From: DASPOJ01 sp049790315
Lineage (GTDB): Bacteria > Acidobacteriota > Terriglobia > Acidiferrales > UBA7541
NCBI GenBank assembly: GCA_049790315.1
Contig: JBAQYV010000150.1
Location: 1-63,933 of the forward strand
Direction: 5' to 3'
DNA length: 63,933 nt
Each line of letters begins with the position of its first letter. The first letter of the stretch is position 1. The translations under genes were made by a program, and so were the position numbers. The notes under the pieces were generated by a model. That model did not search any database, had not been told where the DNA came from, and saw only the letters and a program-made list of their open reading frames with translations. Positions 17,580-26,800 of this stretch are shown here, piece by piece.

Positions 17580-19376
17580 TTGTTATACCGTTTTGCTCTG
17601 GCCCACGTTAGCGCGGTACCGCGACTCGACATTGTTTGGGCCGCCGGGAGCGCGGATTTGATCTTTGAAGAGCTGAAAGCCATCCAGCGCGCGAACGGCT
17701 ACATCCCGGCCGAGGAACTTGCGGCGCTGGCTGGCCGCATCGACGTTCCGATCAGCCGGCTGCACGGCGTCGCCAGCTTCTATCCCCATTTTCACCTTAC
17801 ACCGCCAGCGCGCGCCGAAGTGAAAGTGTGCGGCGACATGTCCTGTCACCTGCGCGGCGCGTGCGACCTGAAATCTTCGCTCGAACGCCGTTACGCCGGC
17901 GCTTCACCACAGGACGTCTCCGTTCGCGACGCATCGTGTCTGGGTCGCTGCGATGCCGCGCCCGCGCTTTCGATTAACGATCGCATCTATAGCGGCGTCA
18001 GCGAAATCGAGGCCGATGCGCTCGTGCGTATCGCGCTTGCGGGCGCCGACCTTCCCGAAACGCCGCGTGCCGCCCGCCGTGCGGATTGCGCCTCCGATCC
18101 GTATCCTGGCGCCGAAAAATACGGCAGCTTGCGCGCGCTCGCGAGCACGCGCGATTGGGATGGCGCTCTTGCCACGCTGAAAGCCAGCAATCTGCGAGGT
18201 ATGGGCGGCGCCGGTTTTCCCACCGAGATGAAATGGTCGCTGGTGCGCCGCGCGGCGGGTGCGGAGAAATACGTCGTTTGCAACGCGGACGAAAGCGAAC
18301 CGGGCACGATCAAAGATCGTTTCCTGCTGACAAATCTGCCGTACCTCGTGATCGAGGGTATGGTGCTTGCCGGCCTAATTACCGGCGCGCGAAAAGGCAT
18401 CCTCTATATTCGCCACGAATATGAGGAGCAAGAACACATTCTCGCCCAGGAACTCGTGCGCTGCCGGCAACAGAAAATAATCGGGCGCGGCGTGCTCGGC
18501 ACCGATCTGGATTTCGATCTCGAAATTTTCGTCAGCCCCGGCGGATACATTTGCGGCGAAGAAAGCGCGCTGCTGGAAGCTATTGAAGGCAAACGGGCTG
18601 AGCCGCGCAACAAGCCTCCGTTCCCGGTCGATCAGGGATTGTGGGGCATGCCAACCGTCATCAATAACGTCGAAACGTTCGCCAATGTGCCGCAAATTCT
18701 CGCGCGCGGCGTCGAGTGGTACAAATCTGCCGGCGCAGGCGGCCCGAATGGCGCGGCGGGGTTGAAATTCGTAGGTGTCAGCGGACGCGTCGAGCGACCC
18801 GGCGTTTTTGAAGTTCCGATGGGCACGCCCATTTCAGAATTGATTTTCAATTACGCAGGTGGCGTGCTCGATGGCAGACCGCTCAAGGCGTTTGCGCCGT
18901 CGGGACCGTCGTCGGGATATTTGCCGGCGTCGATGGCCGACGTGCCGCTCGATTTCAAATCGCTGGCCGCGGCGGGCTCGATGCTCGGTTCCGGCGCGAT
19001 CGTAGTTTGCGATGATCGAACGTGCATGCTGGACATGGCGCTGAATTCCGTGCGCTTTTATCGCAATGAATCGTGCGGCAAATGCGTGCCGTGCCGCGTG
19101 GGATCGCAGAAAATGACCGATCTGTTAACCGCTTGGACGGAAGGCGCGCGAACCGATTGGGCGGCCGATCTCGAACTTGTGCGCCAGCTTTCCGAAGCCA
19201 TGCGTCTTACGTCAATTTGCGGCCTCGGCCAAATCGTGCCCGCTCCGATCGAATCCGTGCTGAAACACTTTCGCGAAGAAGTGGAAGCGCACGTGACGCG
19301 GCGGGAATGCCCGGCCGGCGTCTGCTTCTCCAGCGAGAAAGCGTCGGCAACGTCAACGCGAGCGACAACAGTATGA
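17580..19376 (+). CDS. NuoE-NuoF fusion, NADH-binding flavoprotein
   Basis: Fusion of 598 residues combining the thioredoxin-like [2Fe-2S] subunit (NuoE/HoxE) and the FMN/NAD subunit (NuoF/HoxF) of complex I-like enzymes. The NuoE part shows ANGYIPAEELAALA, CGDMSCHLRG and CLGRCDAAP as its cluster ligands. The NuoF part has the nucleotide-binding block RGMGGAGFPTEMKW, the NADESEPGTIKDR segment and the [4Fe-4S] ligands ESCGKCVPCRVG plus SICGLG. It should oxidise NADH or reduce NAD+ and pass electrons through FMN to iron-sulfur centres. The start is uncertain: TTG 17580 is the longest frame, while TTG 17658 has GGGAG at a good distance and would remove only non-conserved residues. The stop overlaps the next ATG by four bases, so it forms a complex with the next product. 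Confidence 0.92.
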   Translation: MLYRFALAHVSAVPRLDIVWAAGSADLIFEELKAIQRANGYIPAEELAALAGRIDVPISRLHGVASFYPHFHLTPPARAEVKVCGDMSCHLRGACDLKSSLERRYAGASPQDVSVRDASCLGRCDAAPALSINDRIYSGVSEIEADALVRIALAGADLPETPRAARRADCASDPYPGAEKYGSLRALASTRDWDGALATLKASNLRGMGGAGFPTEMKWSLVRRAAGAEKYVVCNADESEPGTIKDRFLLTNLPYLVIEGMVLAGLITGARKGILYIRHEYEEQEHILAQELVRCRQQKIIGRGVLGTDLDFDLEIFVSPGGYICGEESALLEAIEGKRAEPRNKPPFPVDQGLWGMPTVINNVETFANVPQILARGVEWYKSAGAGGPNGAAGLKFVGVSGRVERPGVFEVPMGTPISELIFNYAGGVLDGRPLKAFAPSGPSSGYLPASMADVPLDFKSLAAAGSMLGSGAIVVCDDRTCMLDMALNSVRFYRNESCGKCVPCRVGSQKMTDLLTAWTEGARTDWAADLELVRQLSEAMRLTSICGLGQIVPAPIESVLKHFREEVEAHVTRRECPAGVCFSSEKASATSTRATTV

Positions 19377-21547
19377 GCGCGGCTCCCCTGATTGAGCTGA
19401 CAATCGACGGGCGCACAGTCGCCGTCCCGCCGGGCACGACCGTGTACGACGCGGCGCGCATGAACGGCATCGCCATCCCCACGCTGTGTCATCAGCAGAA
19501 CGAAGCGCCGGTCGGCGTGTGCCGCATGTGCGTGGTAGACGTCGGCGCACGCGTTTTCGCGGCGTCCTGCGTGCGCCCCGCAGAGGCCGGTATGGTCGTG
19601 ACGACTTCCTCCGAACGCGTTACATCGGCGCGCAACACATTGCTCGAATTGCTGATGGCCGATCATCCGTCGCCCTGCGCGCGGCAGCAACACTCCGGAG
19701 ATTGCGAACTTGAAACGTTGGCGCACGCGGCCGGAATCGGCGCATCGCGATTCCCACGCCGCGCGCCGCGTCCACAGGACGATTCCTCACCGGCGATCGC
19801 CGTCGCGCACGATGCCTGCATCCTCTGCGATCGCTGCATCCGCGGCTGCGGCGATATCCGCAACAATTTCGTTCTTGCACGAATGGGCAAAGGCGGCGCA
19901 ACCGACATCGCATTCGACGCCGGCGCGCCGATGGGCGAGTCCACATGCGTCTCGTGCGGCGAATGCATGGTCTCCTGCCCGACGGGAGCGCTGACGAATA
20001 AATTCGTGGTGAGCACCGCGCTGGGCGCGGAACACGGCGCCGCAAGCGCGACGACAGAGGAGTTGCTGGCGTTGCCCGTGTTTCACAATGTCTCGGGCAC
20101 ATTCCTCGAGCTGAACAAACACGCGTTGATCAAGCGTCGTTATTGCAAAGGAGAAATCGTCTGCCGCGAAGGCGATTTCGGCTCGACGGCCTTTTACATT
20201 CTTGAAGGCAAAGTCAGCGTTTCGATTTCCACTCCTATGGCACACGTGAAAACCGGGGGCGGCGAGCGTGGATTTCTCAGCCGACTTAGCAGTTTTTTGG
20301 TCGGTCGCGAGCGCGATCATCGCGCGGAGGACGTCACGCGCCGATCGATTCCCATCGACGCGCCGGTAGATCTCGATTACAACCACCCAGTTGCCGAGCT
20401 TGGTCCCGGCGACCTGTTCGGCGAAATGACCTGCATGAATTTCTATCCGCGCTCAGCCACCGTGCGCGCCGAATCCGATTGCACGGTCCTGGAAATGTTG
20501 CGCAACGTCCTGGACACCATGCGCAAAAACAAAACGCTGCGCGCGCAGCTCGATCGTACGTACCGCCAGCGCGCGCTCGAAGATCACCTGCGCAATGTGC
20601 CGCTATTCCGCGCGCTCGACCAGGATTTCATGGATCGTTTGCGCGAGCGCGTCGAGCTCGCGAGCTTCGCGCCAGGCCAGGTGATTTGCCGTCAAGGCGA
20701 ACCTGCGGACAGTTTTTATCTCGTGCGCCTGGGATTCGTGAAAGTGTCCGAACGCCACGCCGGCGGCGAGTTGGTGCTCGCTTATCTTTCGCGCGGCGAT
20801 TATTTCGGCGAAATCGGCCTGCTCGGCGGAAGCGCGCGCACGGCGACCTGCACCGCGCTCGATCACGCCGAAGTTGTGCGCATTCCCGGTGAAGAATTCC
20901 GCGCCATGTTGGAGCGCTTCCCTTCCGTGCGGCAAGGACTCGAAGCCGTCGCGCAGGAGCGCCAGCAAGCGAATCATGAACGCATGGCAATCCTCGGCAG
21001 CGTGCCTCTCGAAAGTTTTCTCGCGCAAGGATTGATGGAAGCCCAAAGCCTTCTCGTCCTCGATCTCGAGCGCTGCACGCGCTGCGACGCCTGTGTGAAC
21101 GCCTGCGCCGACGCGCATGACGGCGTCACGCGCCTGATCCGCGAAGGGTTGCGATTCGACAAATATCTTGTCGCCACCTCGTGCCGTCAGTGCCGCGATC
21201 CGCTGTGCATGGTCGGCTGCCCCGTCGGCTCCATTCGCCGCCGCAATTCCCTCGAAGTGATCATTGAGGATTGGTGCATCGGATGCGGGCTCTGCGCGCA
21301 GAATTGCCCCTACGGCAATATCAATCTGCATCCGTTCACCGTGCGGGCCGAAGATCCAGATCATCCCGGCCGCCAGCATGCCGTCGTACGCAAGAAAGCA
21401 ACGTCGTGCGATCTCTGCACCGATCACGCCGAGCCGAGTTGCGTCTACGCCTGCCCGCACGATGCGGCGCATCGCGTCGAGCCCCGGCAATTTTTCGGAG
21501 CGCTGATCGGCACGCCGCCGCCACGCGAAGCAAAAGGCGCAAAATGA
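19373..21547 (+). CDS. NuoG/HoxU-like Fe-S protein fused to two cyclic-nucleotide-binding domains and a ferredoxin module
   Basis: Protein of 724 residues with an unusual domain order. Residues 5-70 form a [2Fe-2S] domain (Cys39, Cys50, Cys53, Cys66). A NuoG-type His-Cys3 segment follows near HPSPCARQQHSGDC. Two [4Fe-4S] motifs lie at residues 149-159 and 192-202, as in HoxU or NuoG N-termini. Residues about 236-450 hold a first cyclic-nucleotide-binding (Crp/Fnr-like) domain with an insertion rich in charged residues, and about 470-590 a second (GQVICRQGEPADSFYLV, GDYFGEIGLLGG). No DNA-binding domain follows. The C-terminal 110 residues are a DmsB/HycB-like ferredoxin (CTRCDACVNAC, CRQCRDPLCMVGCPVG, CIGCGLCAQNCPYG, CDLC...CVYACP). 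It should carry electrons from the NuoEF partner toward the membrane. The CNB domains may gate it by nucleotide or another ligand; this is inference. Confidence 0.9.
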   Translation: MSAAPLIELTIDGRTVAVPPGTTVYDAARMNGIAIPTLCHQQNEAPVGVCRMCVVDVGARVFAASCVRPAEAGMVVTTSSERVTSARNTLLELLMADHPSPCARQQHSGDCELETLAHAAGIGASRFPRRAPRPQDDSSPAIAVAHDACILCDRCIRGCGDIRNNFVLARMGKGGATDIAFDAGAPMGESTCVSCGECMVSCPTGALTNKFVVSTALGAEHGAASATTEELLALPVFHNVSGTFLELNKHALIKRRYCKGEIVCREGDFGSTAFYILEGKVSVSISTPMAHVKTGGGERGFLSRLSSFLVGRERDHRAEDVTRRSIPIDAPVDLDYNHPVAELGPGDLFGEMTCMNFYPRSATVRAESDCTVLEMLRNVLDTMRKNKTLRAQLDRTYRQRALEDHLRNVPLFRALDQDFMDRLRERVELASFAPGQVICRQGEPADSFYLVRLGFVKVSERHAGGELVLAYLSRGDYFGEIGLLGGSARTATCTALDHAEVVRIPGEEFRAMLERFPSVRQGLEAVAQERQQANHERMAILGSVPLESFLAQGLMEAQSLLVLDLERCTRCDACVNACADAHDGVTRLIREGLRFDKYLVATSCRQCRDPLCMVGCPVGSIRRRNSLEVIIEDWCIGCGLCAQNCPYGNINLHPFTVRAEDPDHPGRQHAVVRKKATSCDLCTDHAEPSCVYACPHDAAHRVEPRQFFGALIGTPPPREAKGAK

Positions 21548-21595
21548 AATTGACCGCGCCGCGCCGCCCGAACATCTCGCGCATGAACGGCTCAC

Positions 21596-22456
21596 ATGCG
21601 AATTGATCGCACACACGCTGGCTGGCTAGTCGCGTCCTGCGTAATTCTCGGCGCGGCCTCAGTGTTGTACGCGCTCGGTCGGCCCGCGGCATTGGCGGAA
21701 CCAATGGGCGGCACGCCGATCGGCTTGGCGTTTGGAATCGCCGGCTTCGCGTTCATGATCTTTGCCGGATTGCTCGGCGCGCGGAAAAAAGTTCCAGTAT
21801 GGCGGTTGGGCCGTGCGCAAACATGGATGCGGGGCCATTTGTGGCTGGGCTTGCTGAGCCTGCCGCTGATCTTGCTTCACGCCGGATTCCACTCAGGCGG
21901 CCCGCTGACGACCGTGTTGCTCTGGCTGCTTGTGATCGTGGTCGGAAGCGGACTTTTCGGCGCGGCACTGCAGCATTACATGCCCGCGACGATGACGCGC
22001 GAAGTGCCGCTTGAAACTATCTACGAAGAAATCGATCACGTCAGCGTCCAACTTCGCATCGAAGCCGCCGAACGAATCGCGCGCGTAAAAGTGATCGCCG
22101 TTCCCGAAAATCCTGACGAAGAAGGCGCCGCGGCTCGCGGCCCGCAACCGGATGCGCCGCTTGTGGCATTTTACGAGCGCGAGATCGAGCCGTACCTCAA
22201 CCACGCGCCGGGGCGCAGAGCCTTAGCCGATCGAGCTCAGGCCGAGCGCGCGTTTGCTGCCGTGCGCCTCCTTGTGCCGCAACAATTTCACGACGCCGTC
22301 GACGATCTCGAAAATATCTGCGAGGAGCAACGGCAGTTGGCGCGCCAGGTCAAACTGCATCGGTGGCTGCACGGCTGGCTGCTGATCCATGTGCCGCTTT
22401 CGATCGCGTTGATATTGCTCGGCGCCGTACACGCCATCGTGGCGCTGCGATATTAG
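21596..22456 (+). CDS. Cytochrome b-type membrane protein
   Basis: Integral membrane protein of 286 residues. Helices lie at about 9-29, 41-61, 79-98, 104-126 and 261-282, with a soluble, charged segment of some 130 residues between the fourth and the last. Histidines spaced 14 residues apart occur in two helices: His81/His95 and His265/His279, the arrangement expected for two b hemes ligated between helices, with further His99, His255 and His259. I infer a NarI or ferric-reductase-like cytochrome b. It would receive electrons from the iron-sulfur protein upstream, or deliver them to it, and exchange with quinone or with the decaheme protein downstream. A 20-codon frame (21544-21606) overlaps both neighbours and may couple translation. 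The start at 21596 has only a weak ribosome site. Confidence 0.78.
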   Translation: MRIDRTHAGWLVASCVILGAASVLYALGRPAALAEPMGGTPIGLAFGIAGFAFMIFAGLLGARKKVPVWRLGRAQTWMRGHLWLGLLSLPLILLHAGFHSGGPLTTVLLWLLVIVVGSGLFGAALQHYMPATMTREVPLETIYEEIDHVSVQLRIEAAERIARVKVIAVPENPDEEGAAARGPQPDAPLVAFYEREIEPYLNHAPGRRALADRAQAERAFAAVRLLVPQQFHDAVDDLENICEEQRQLARQVKLHRWLHGWLLIHVPLSIALILLGAVHAIVALRY

Positions 22457-22462
22457 GAGACC

Positions 22463-23854
22463 TTGTTGCCGCGCACGCGCACAACTAAAAAACTCGCGCA
22501 GCGGATTGACCTGAATTATTTCCGCCGCGCCGCCCCGCTGCGCCAATGGCGAAATCGACTGTCGTTTTCGGCGCTCGCGATTGCGCTACTCTGGGTCGGG
22601 TACTATGCCGCTCGGCGCGATAGCGCGGTATATTCGGCGGGACAACTTTCCGCCGCGCACGCCGTATTTTCAAATCACTGCGGCGCCTGCCACGTCACGG
22701 TTCCGGGTGTATTTTTCCGTCGCGAAGTCTCTGACCACGCTTGCCTGGATTGCCACGACGGCCCAATTCATCAAGCATCGCAAACATTCACGCCGGCTTG
22801 CGCCAGTTGCCACGCCGATCATCGCGGCGCCATTCGGCTGGCCGAAGTGAGGGACGCGAGTTGCACGCAATGTCACGCCAACCTGGAAACGCGAGCCGGG
22901 CTGGCGCACTACGTCACGCACATCGAAAGTTTTTCGAGCGATCATCCGGAATTCGCCGTGTTGCGATCGGGAGCGCCTGACCCGACAACGCTCCGATTCA
23001 ATCACGCGCTACACATGCTATCGAATCTGGCGGGACCGAACGGCCACGTTCAACTCGTGTGCGGCGATTGCCATCGCCTGGCGAGCGGCGCGCGCGCGGA
23101 CGCCGCGGCTGAAATTGTCCCATCAAGCCCGCGGATGGCGCCCGCCACCTACGCCGCAACCTGCGCCTCATGCCACACGCTGCAATTTGACAAGCGCTTC
23201 GCCGATCAGGTGCCGCACGACACGCCGGAACATATCCACGCGCTCGTAGTGACGAAATTCCAGGCGTACATCGCCGCGCATCCCGCTGAACTGCGCGAAC
23301 TTCGCCAACCGAATCGCGACCTACCTCGCCGCCCCGTCTCCGCCGATTATCGCTTGCTGACGCCGCCCGAATGGGTGGCCGAGCACACCGCCGAAGCCGA
23401 AGATTTGCTGTGGCGCAAAACCTGCAAGGAATGTCACACCCTCGATTTCGCGCCCGGCCAATTGCAAGCGAGCGCCGCGGCTTCGCGCACCATGGCGGCA
23501 AACGCGCCGCTTGCGAATTTCGTGTTACCCAGCGTGGCGCCATCGAACATCACGCGCCGCTTTTTCCCGCTGGCCAAATTCGATCACGCGCAGCATCAGT
23601 TGGTCACATGCGAAAGCTGTCATGCGGGCGCGCGCACCAGTCAGCAAAGCTCCGACATTCTGCTGCCCGGAATCGCGACGTGCCGCCAATGCCACCATGA
23701 AGGTCCGCAAACCGCCGAAGCGCGCTGTTTTGAATGCCACACCTATCACGATCCCTCGCTGCGTAAGTTTGGTCCGGGGCCGACGTCGATTGGCGGCCTA
23801 CTGTCGAGCTTGCCGCGCGCGGCGGTGACGCGCTCCGCCGGCTCCGGCGACTAA
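22463..23854 (+). CDS. Membrane-anchored decaheme cytochrome c
   Basis: Cytochrome of 463 residues with ten CXXCH sites, the last as CRQCHH and CFECH. A basic N-terminus (RTRTTKKLAQR) and one hydrophobic helix (about residues 33-50) suggest an inner-membrane anchor with the hemes in the periplasm. The start is a TTG: 22463 or 22466, the second having better spacing from AGGAG at 22455-22459. The first four hemes (CGACH, CLDCH, CASCH, CTQCH) are tightly packed like a tetraheme cytochrome c3-type module. The gene follows the cytochrome b gene by six bases and closes the rightward operon. Its end overlaps the end of the convergent decaheme gene by four bases. The likely role is to pass electrons between the membrane complex and other periplasmic or outer-membrane carriers. 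Confidence 0.9.
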   Translation: MLPRTRTTKKLAQRIDLNYFRRAAPLRQWRNRLSFSALAIALLWVGYYAARRDSAVYSAGQLSAAHAVFSNHCGACHVTVPGVFFRREVSDHACLDCHDGPIHQASQTFTPACASCHADHRGAIRLAEVRDASCTQCHANLETRAGLAHYVTHIESFSSDHPEFAVLRSGAPDPTTLRFNHALHMLSNLAGPNGHVQLVCGDCHRLASGARADAAAEIVPSSPRMAPATYAATCASCHTLQFDKRFADQVPHDTPEHIHALVVTKFQAYIAAHPAELRELRQPNRDLPRRPVSADYRLLTPPEWVAEHTAEAEDLLWRKTCKECHTLDFAPGQLQASAAASRTMAANAPLANFVLPSVAPSNITRRFFPLAKFDHAQHQLVTCESCHAGARTSQQSSDILLPGIATCRQCHHEGPQTAEARCFECHTYHDPSLRKFGPGPTSIGGLLSSLPRAAVTRSAGSGD

Positions 23855-26800
23855 CGCACGACCGCCCGCAACCGGTCAATCCAATTTCCGAACGCCGACG
23901 CGGCCGATTCGCCACGCGTGGAAGATGAACCCATCGCCAGCGGCTGGCTCGGCGGAGAATCCGTCACGGTATAGAGTTCCCCGCCGCGCAAATAAAGACG
24001 CTCCGCCTCCTCACGATTGAGCGGACGCGCGCCGCGGCGCCCGAAAACAGCAAGCTGATTTCCGCTTTCGTCCACGGCTCGATCTCGATCGATACCGCGC
24101 GATACCTCCAGCGCCGGCCCCGGCGTTCGATACGTGGCGATCAGATTCGGCCGCAGCGGCGGCGAAAATCCATACGAATCCGGTGACTCCTCCGGCGAAA
24201 GCACTTCGAGAATGCGCAATCCATTCGCTCCGTCAGCCACGTATGCATACACGCCACCAGCCACCGCGCCGATTTTGACGTCGCGCGCGTCATTGATCGC
24301 GCCGTCGGCAGTGAAAGTCTGCGCCAAGCTCGGATGTTCCGGCCGCGTGATATCCACGATCGCGATACCGTGTCGCCCTGATGGCACGTACGCGTAAGTG
24401 CGCGACGCCGTCACATTGCGCGCGTCGTCCAGCGCCACCTCCGCGCCAGGCACCAGCCGCGGATGCCCAAGATCCGTCACGTCGAGCACTTTCAATCCCT
24501 CGCGGTCCGCGACGAACGCATAACGGAATTGCACAGCCACGCCCTGCGGTTCCACGAGCGCCGGCGCATCGATTTCCGCCGTCACGCGCGGCGCCAGCGG
24601 ATTGTCCAGATCCACCACCACCAATCCGCGATCGCACAAAATATAAGCGTATGTGCCCGCAATCGTGATGCGGCGCGCGCCGTGAAGAATGCCGCCGGGA
24701 TTGAATGTCGCGGCTCGCCCGATGAAATTATCTTCGGGATTTCCGTTCAACAACGTCCCGACGCCCGGACTCTTCGACTGCAAATCCGGATTCCCGACGA
24801 CGATCAATCCTTCCTCGCGATCGGTTACGTAAAGGAACCCGTACATCAAATGAATCTTCTGCTCCTCATTTTCAGGATGCTGCGTTCGCAGCGGGTCAAG
24901 AGCAAGCGTCGTCGGCGTGGCCACCGCCGTCGCGTATTTCGTTTTCACGTACAGACGCTGGCCTAATGGCGAAACCGGCGCCGTCACCATGCGCTCGGAA
25001 AATCCCTTGTTGTCGATGTTCGCGACATCATAAATGCGAAATCCGCCCGCACCCAAAGCGGCATAAAGATATTCTCCGCGCAACTGCAAATCGAGCACGT
25101 TGCCGCCGTGCCCAAACGCCGTGGTCAGCTTCCCGCCGCGCGCGACGTGCCGGCGGTAACCGTCGGGGTACGCCATGCGTTGCAGATCGCTCCCGAAAAT
25201 CGCCTCGGGTTCATCGTGTTCCGCCGCAACCACAGCCGAAAAACCCTTCGCGCCATCCGCCACGTAAACATATCGGCCCATGTAATTCACGAAGTTCGTA
25301 CCCTGCAGCAATAGCATCGCCATCCACGCGTTGTTGTCGCCCTCGGCGGAAACGTGGCAATCCGTGCAAGTCTTGGTCTCTCTCGCGCGCACCGTGTGCG
25401 GCACGAACGTCGAAAACGCCTCGCCGCTGAATCCCGGCGCCGAAACCGGCTGCTGCGTGTAATACAGCCATTCGCGATTCGCGTTTTGCGAACTCACAAG
25501 AATCGCGCACGACGACCGCGCCGGCGCAATGCGGTGCCCGGTGACTGTGCCGTCCACCGCCAGCATGTAACCGTCGTCGCGCAGCACCTGAAAATTGTAC
25601 GAAGTCCAATTGCGCGTCAGCAGACCTTCGTTGTGCAGCATTGGCCGCCGCTGATTCGCCGTCATCTGCAAATGGCAACCGAAACAATTCGGCGTCCACG
25701 AAGTGTGGCACGTGTAGCAAGCCATGCGGCTATTGGCGTGCGCGAGCATCGCCGCATCCCGCGGCACATCGCCCCACGTCACACCGTCCGTCCGCAGAGT
25801 TTTCGCGAGTCGCGATTTTTCGTTGTAGTGCGCGTTGCCCGGCGTGATCGAATCCAGCGTCTGCACGATCTCCCATTCCTGATGCGGGTCCATCATCGAA
25901 CGCTGATAGAGCCGCCCTTCGCGCCATTCAAATCGCCGCTGCCCCCAAGGCGTGCGCAATCCCTCCAGATGTGTGCCTCCCGCCGGCGCGGCCGGGCCCG
26001 ACGTCACAAGCGAGGCGCGTCCCGCAATCGTGCCGTGGCAATCCACGCAATCGAGCTCCACCGCCGCGCGCGGTTCCCCGTAAAGCGCGCCGGTCCCGTG
26101 CGCATCCTGCTCGAAGTGGCAGTCCACGCACTGCATCCCTTTTTCAAGGTGAATGTCCTCAAGATGCACGGCCTTGCTGAACTTCAGCGGATCGTCGAAC
26201 GGCACCACGCCGCCATTTGCATCGAGCAAGCGGCCCAGCCGGTCTCGCGCGTACACTGCGCGAAATAACCAGCCGTGGCTGTGAAAATCGGCGAACTGAG
26301 TCTGCTTCAGCTTCGCGTTGAATTCTGCGCTCCCGGTCTGCGATAAAAAATTCACATCCGACCACATCCCGCGCACCGCCGCGCCTTCGGGATTTCGCGC
26401 GGAAATTTCGTTGCGCTGCTCGTCGGTCGGATTGCGCTGCGTCGCCGGATACATCGCTTGCCCGTCCGATTCGTTGTCCCACCACGTGTATCCAAAATAT
26501 GTTGCCAGCATATTCGTGCCCGGATGAACGTGGCAAACCATGCATTGGCTCGATGGAATTGATCGCGTGAACACATGCCGAATCGCGTGCCCCGATTCTT
26601 CGTGCGGAATGGTTGGATCGCTCGACGCGCTGAAGCCCATGTTCCCGTACTTCGCATACTGCGCTGAATGCTCTGGCGAACGGTCATTCGCATAGATCAC
26701 GTGGCACGCCGTGCAGCCGCTCGCTCGATAATCTCCCGGCTGATCGTTCGTCCCCGGCATCGAAAGCATCGGATCGACCAATCGCGTTTTCTGCAGCCCT

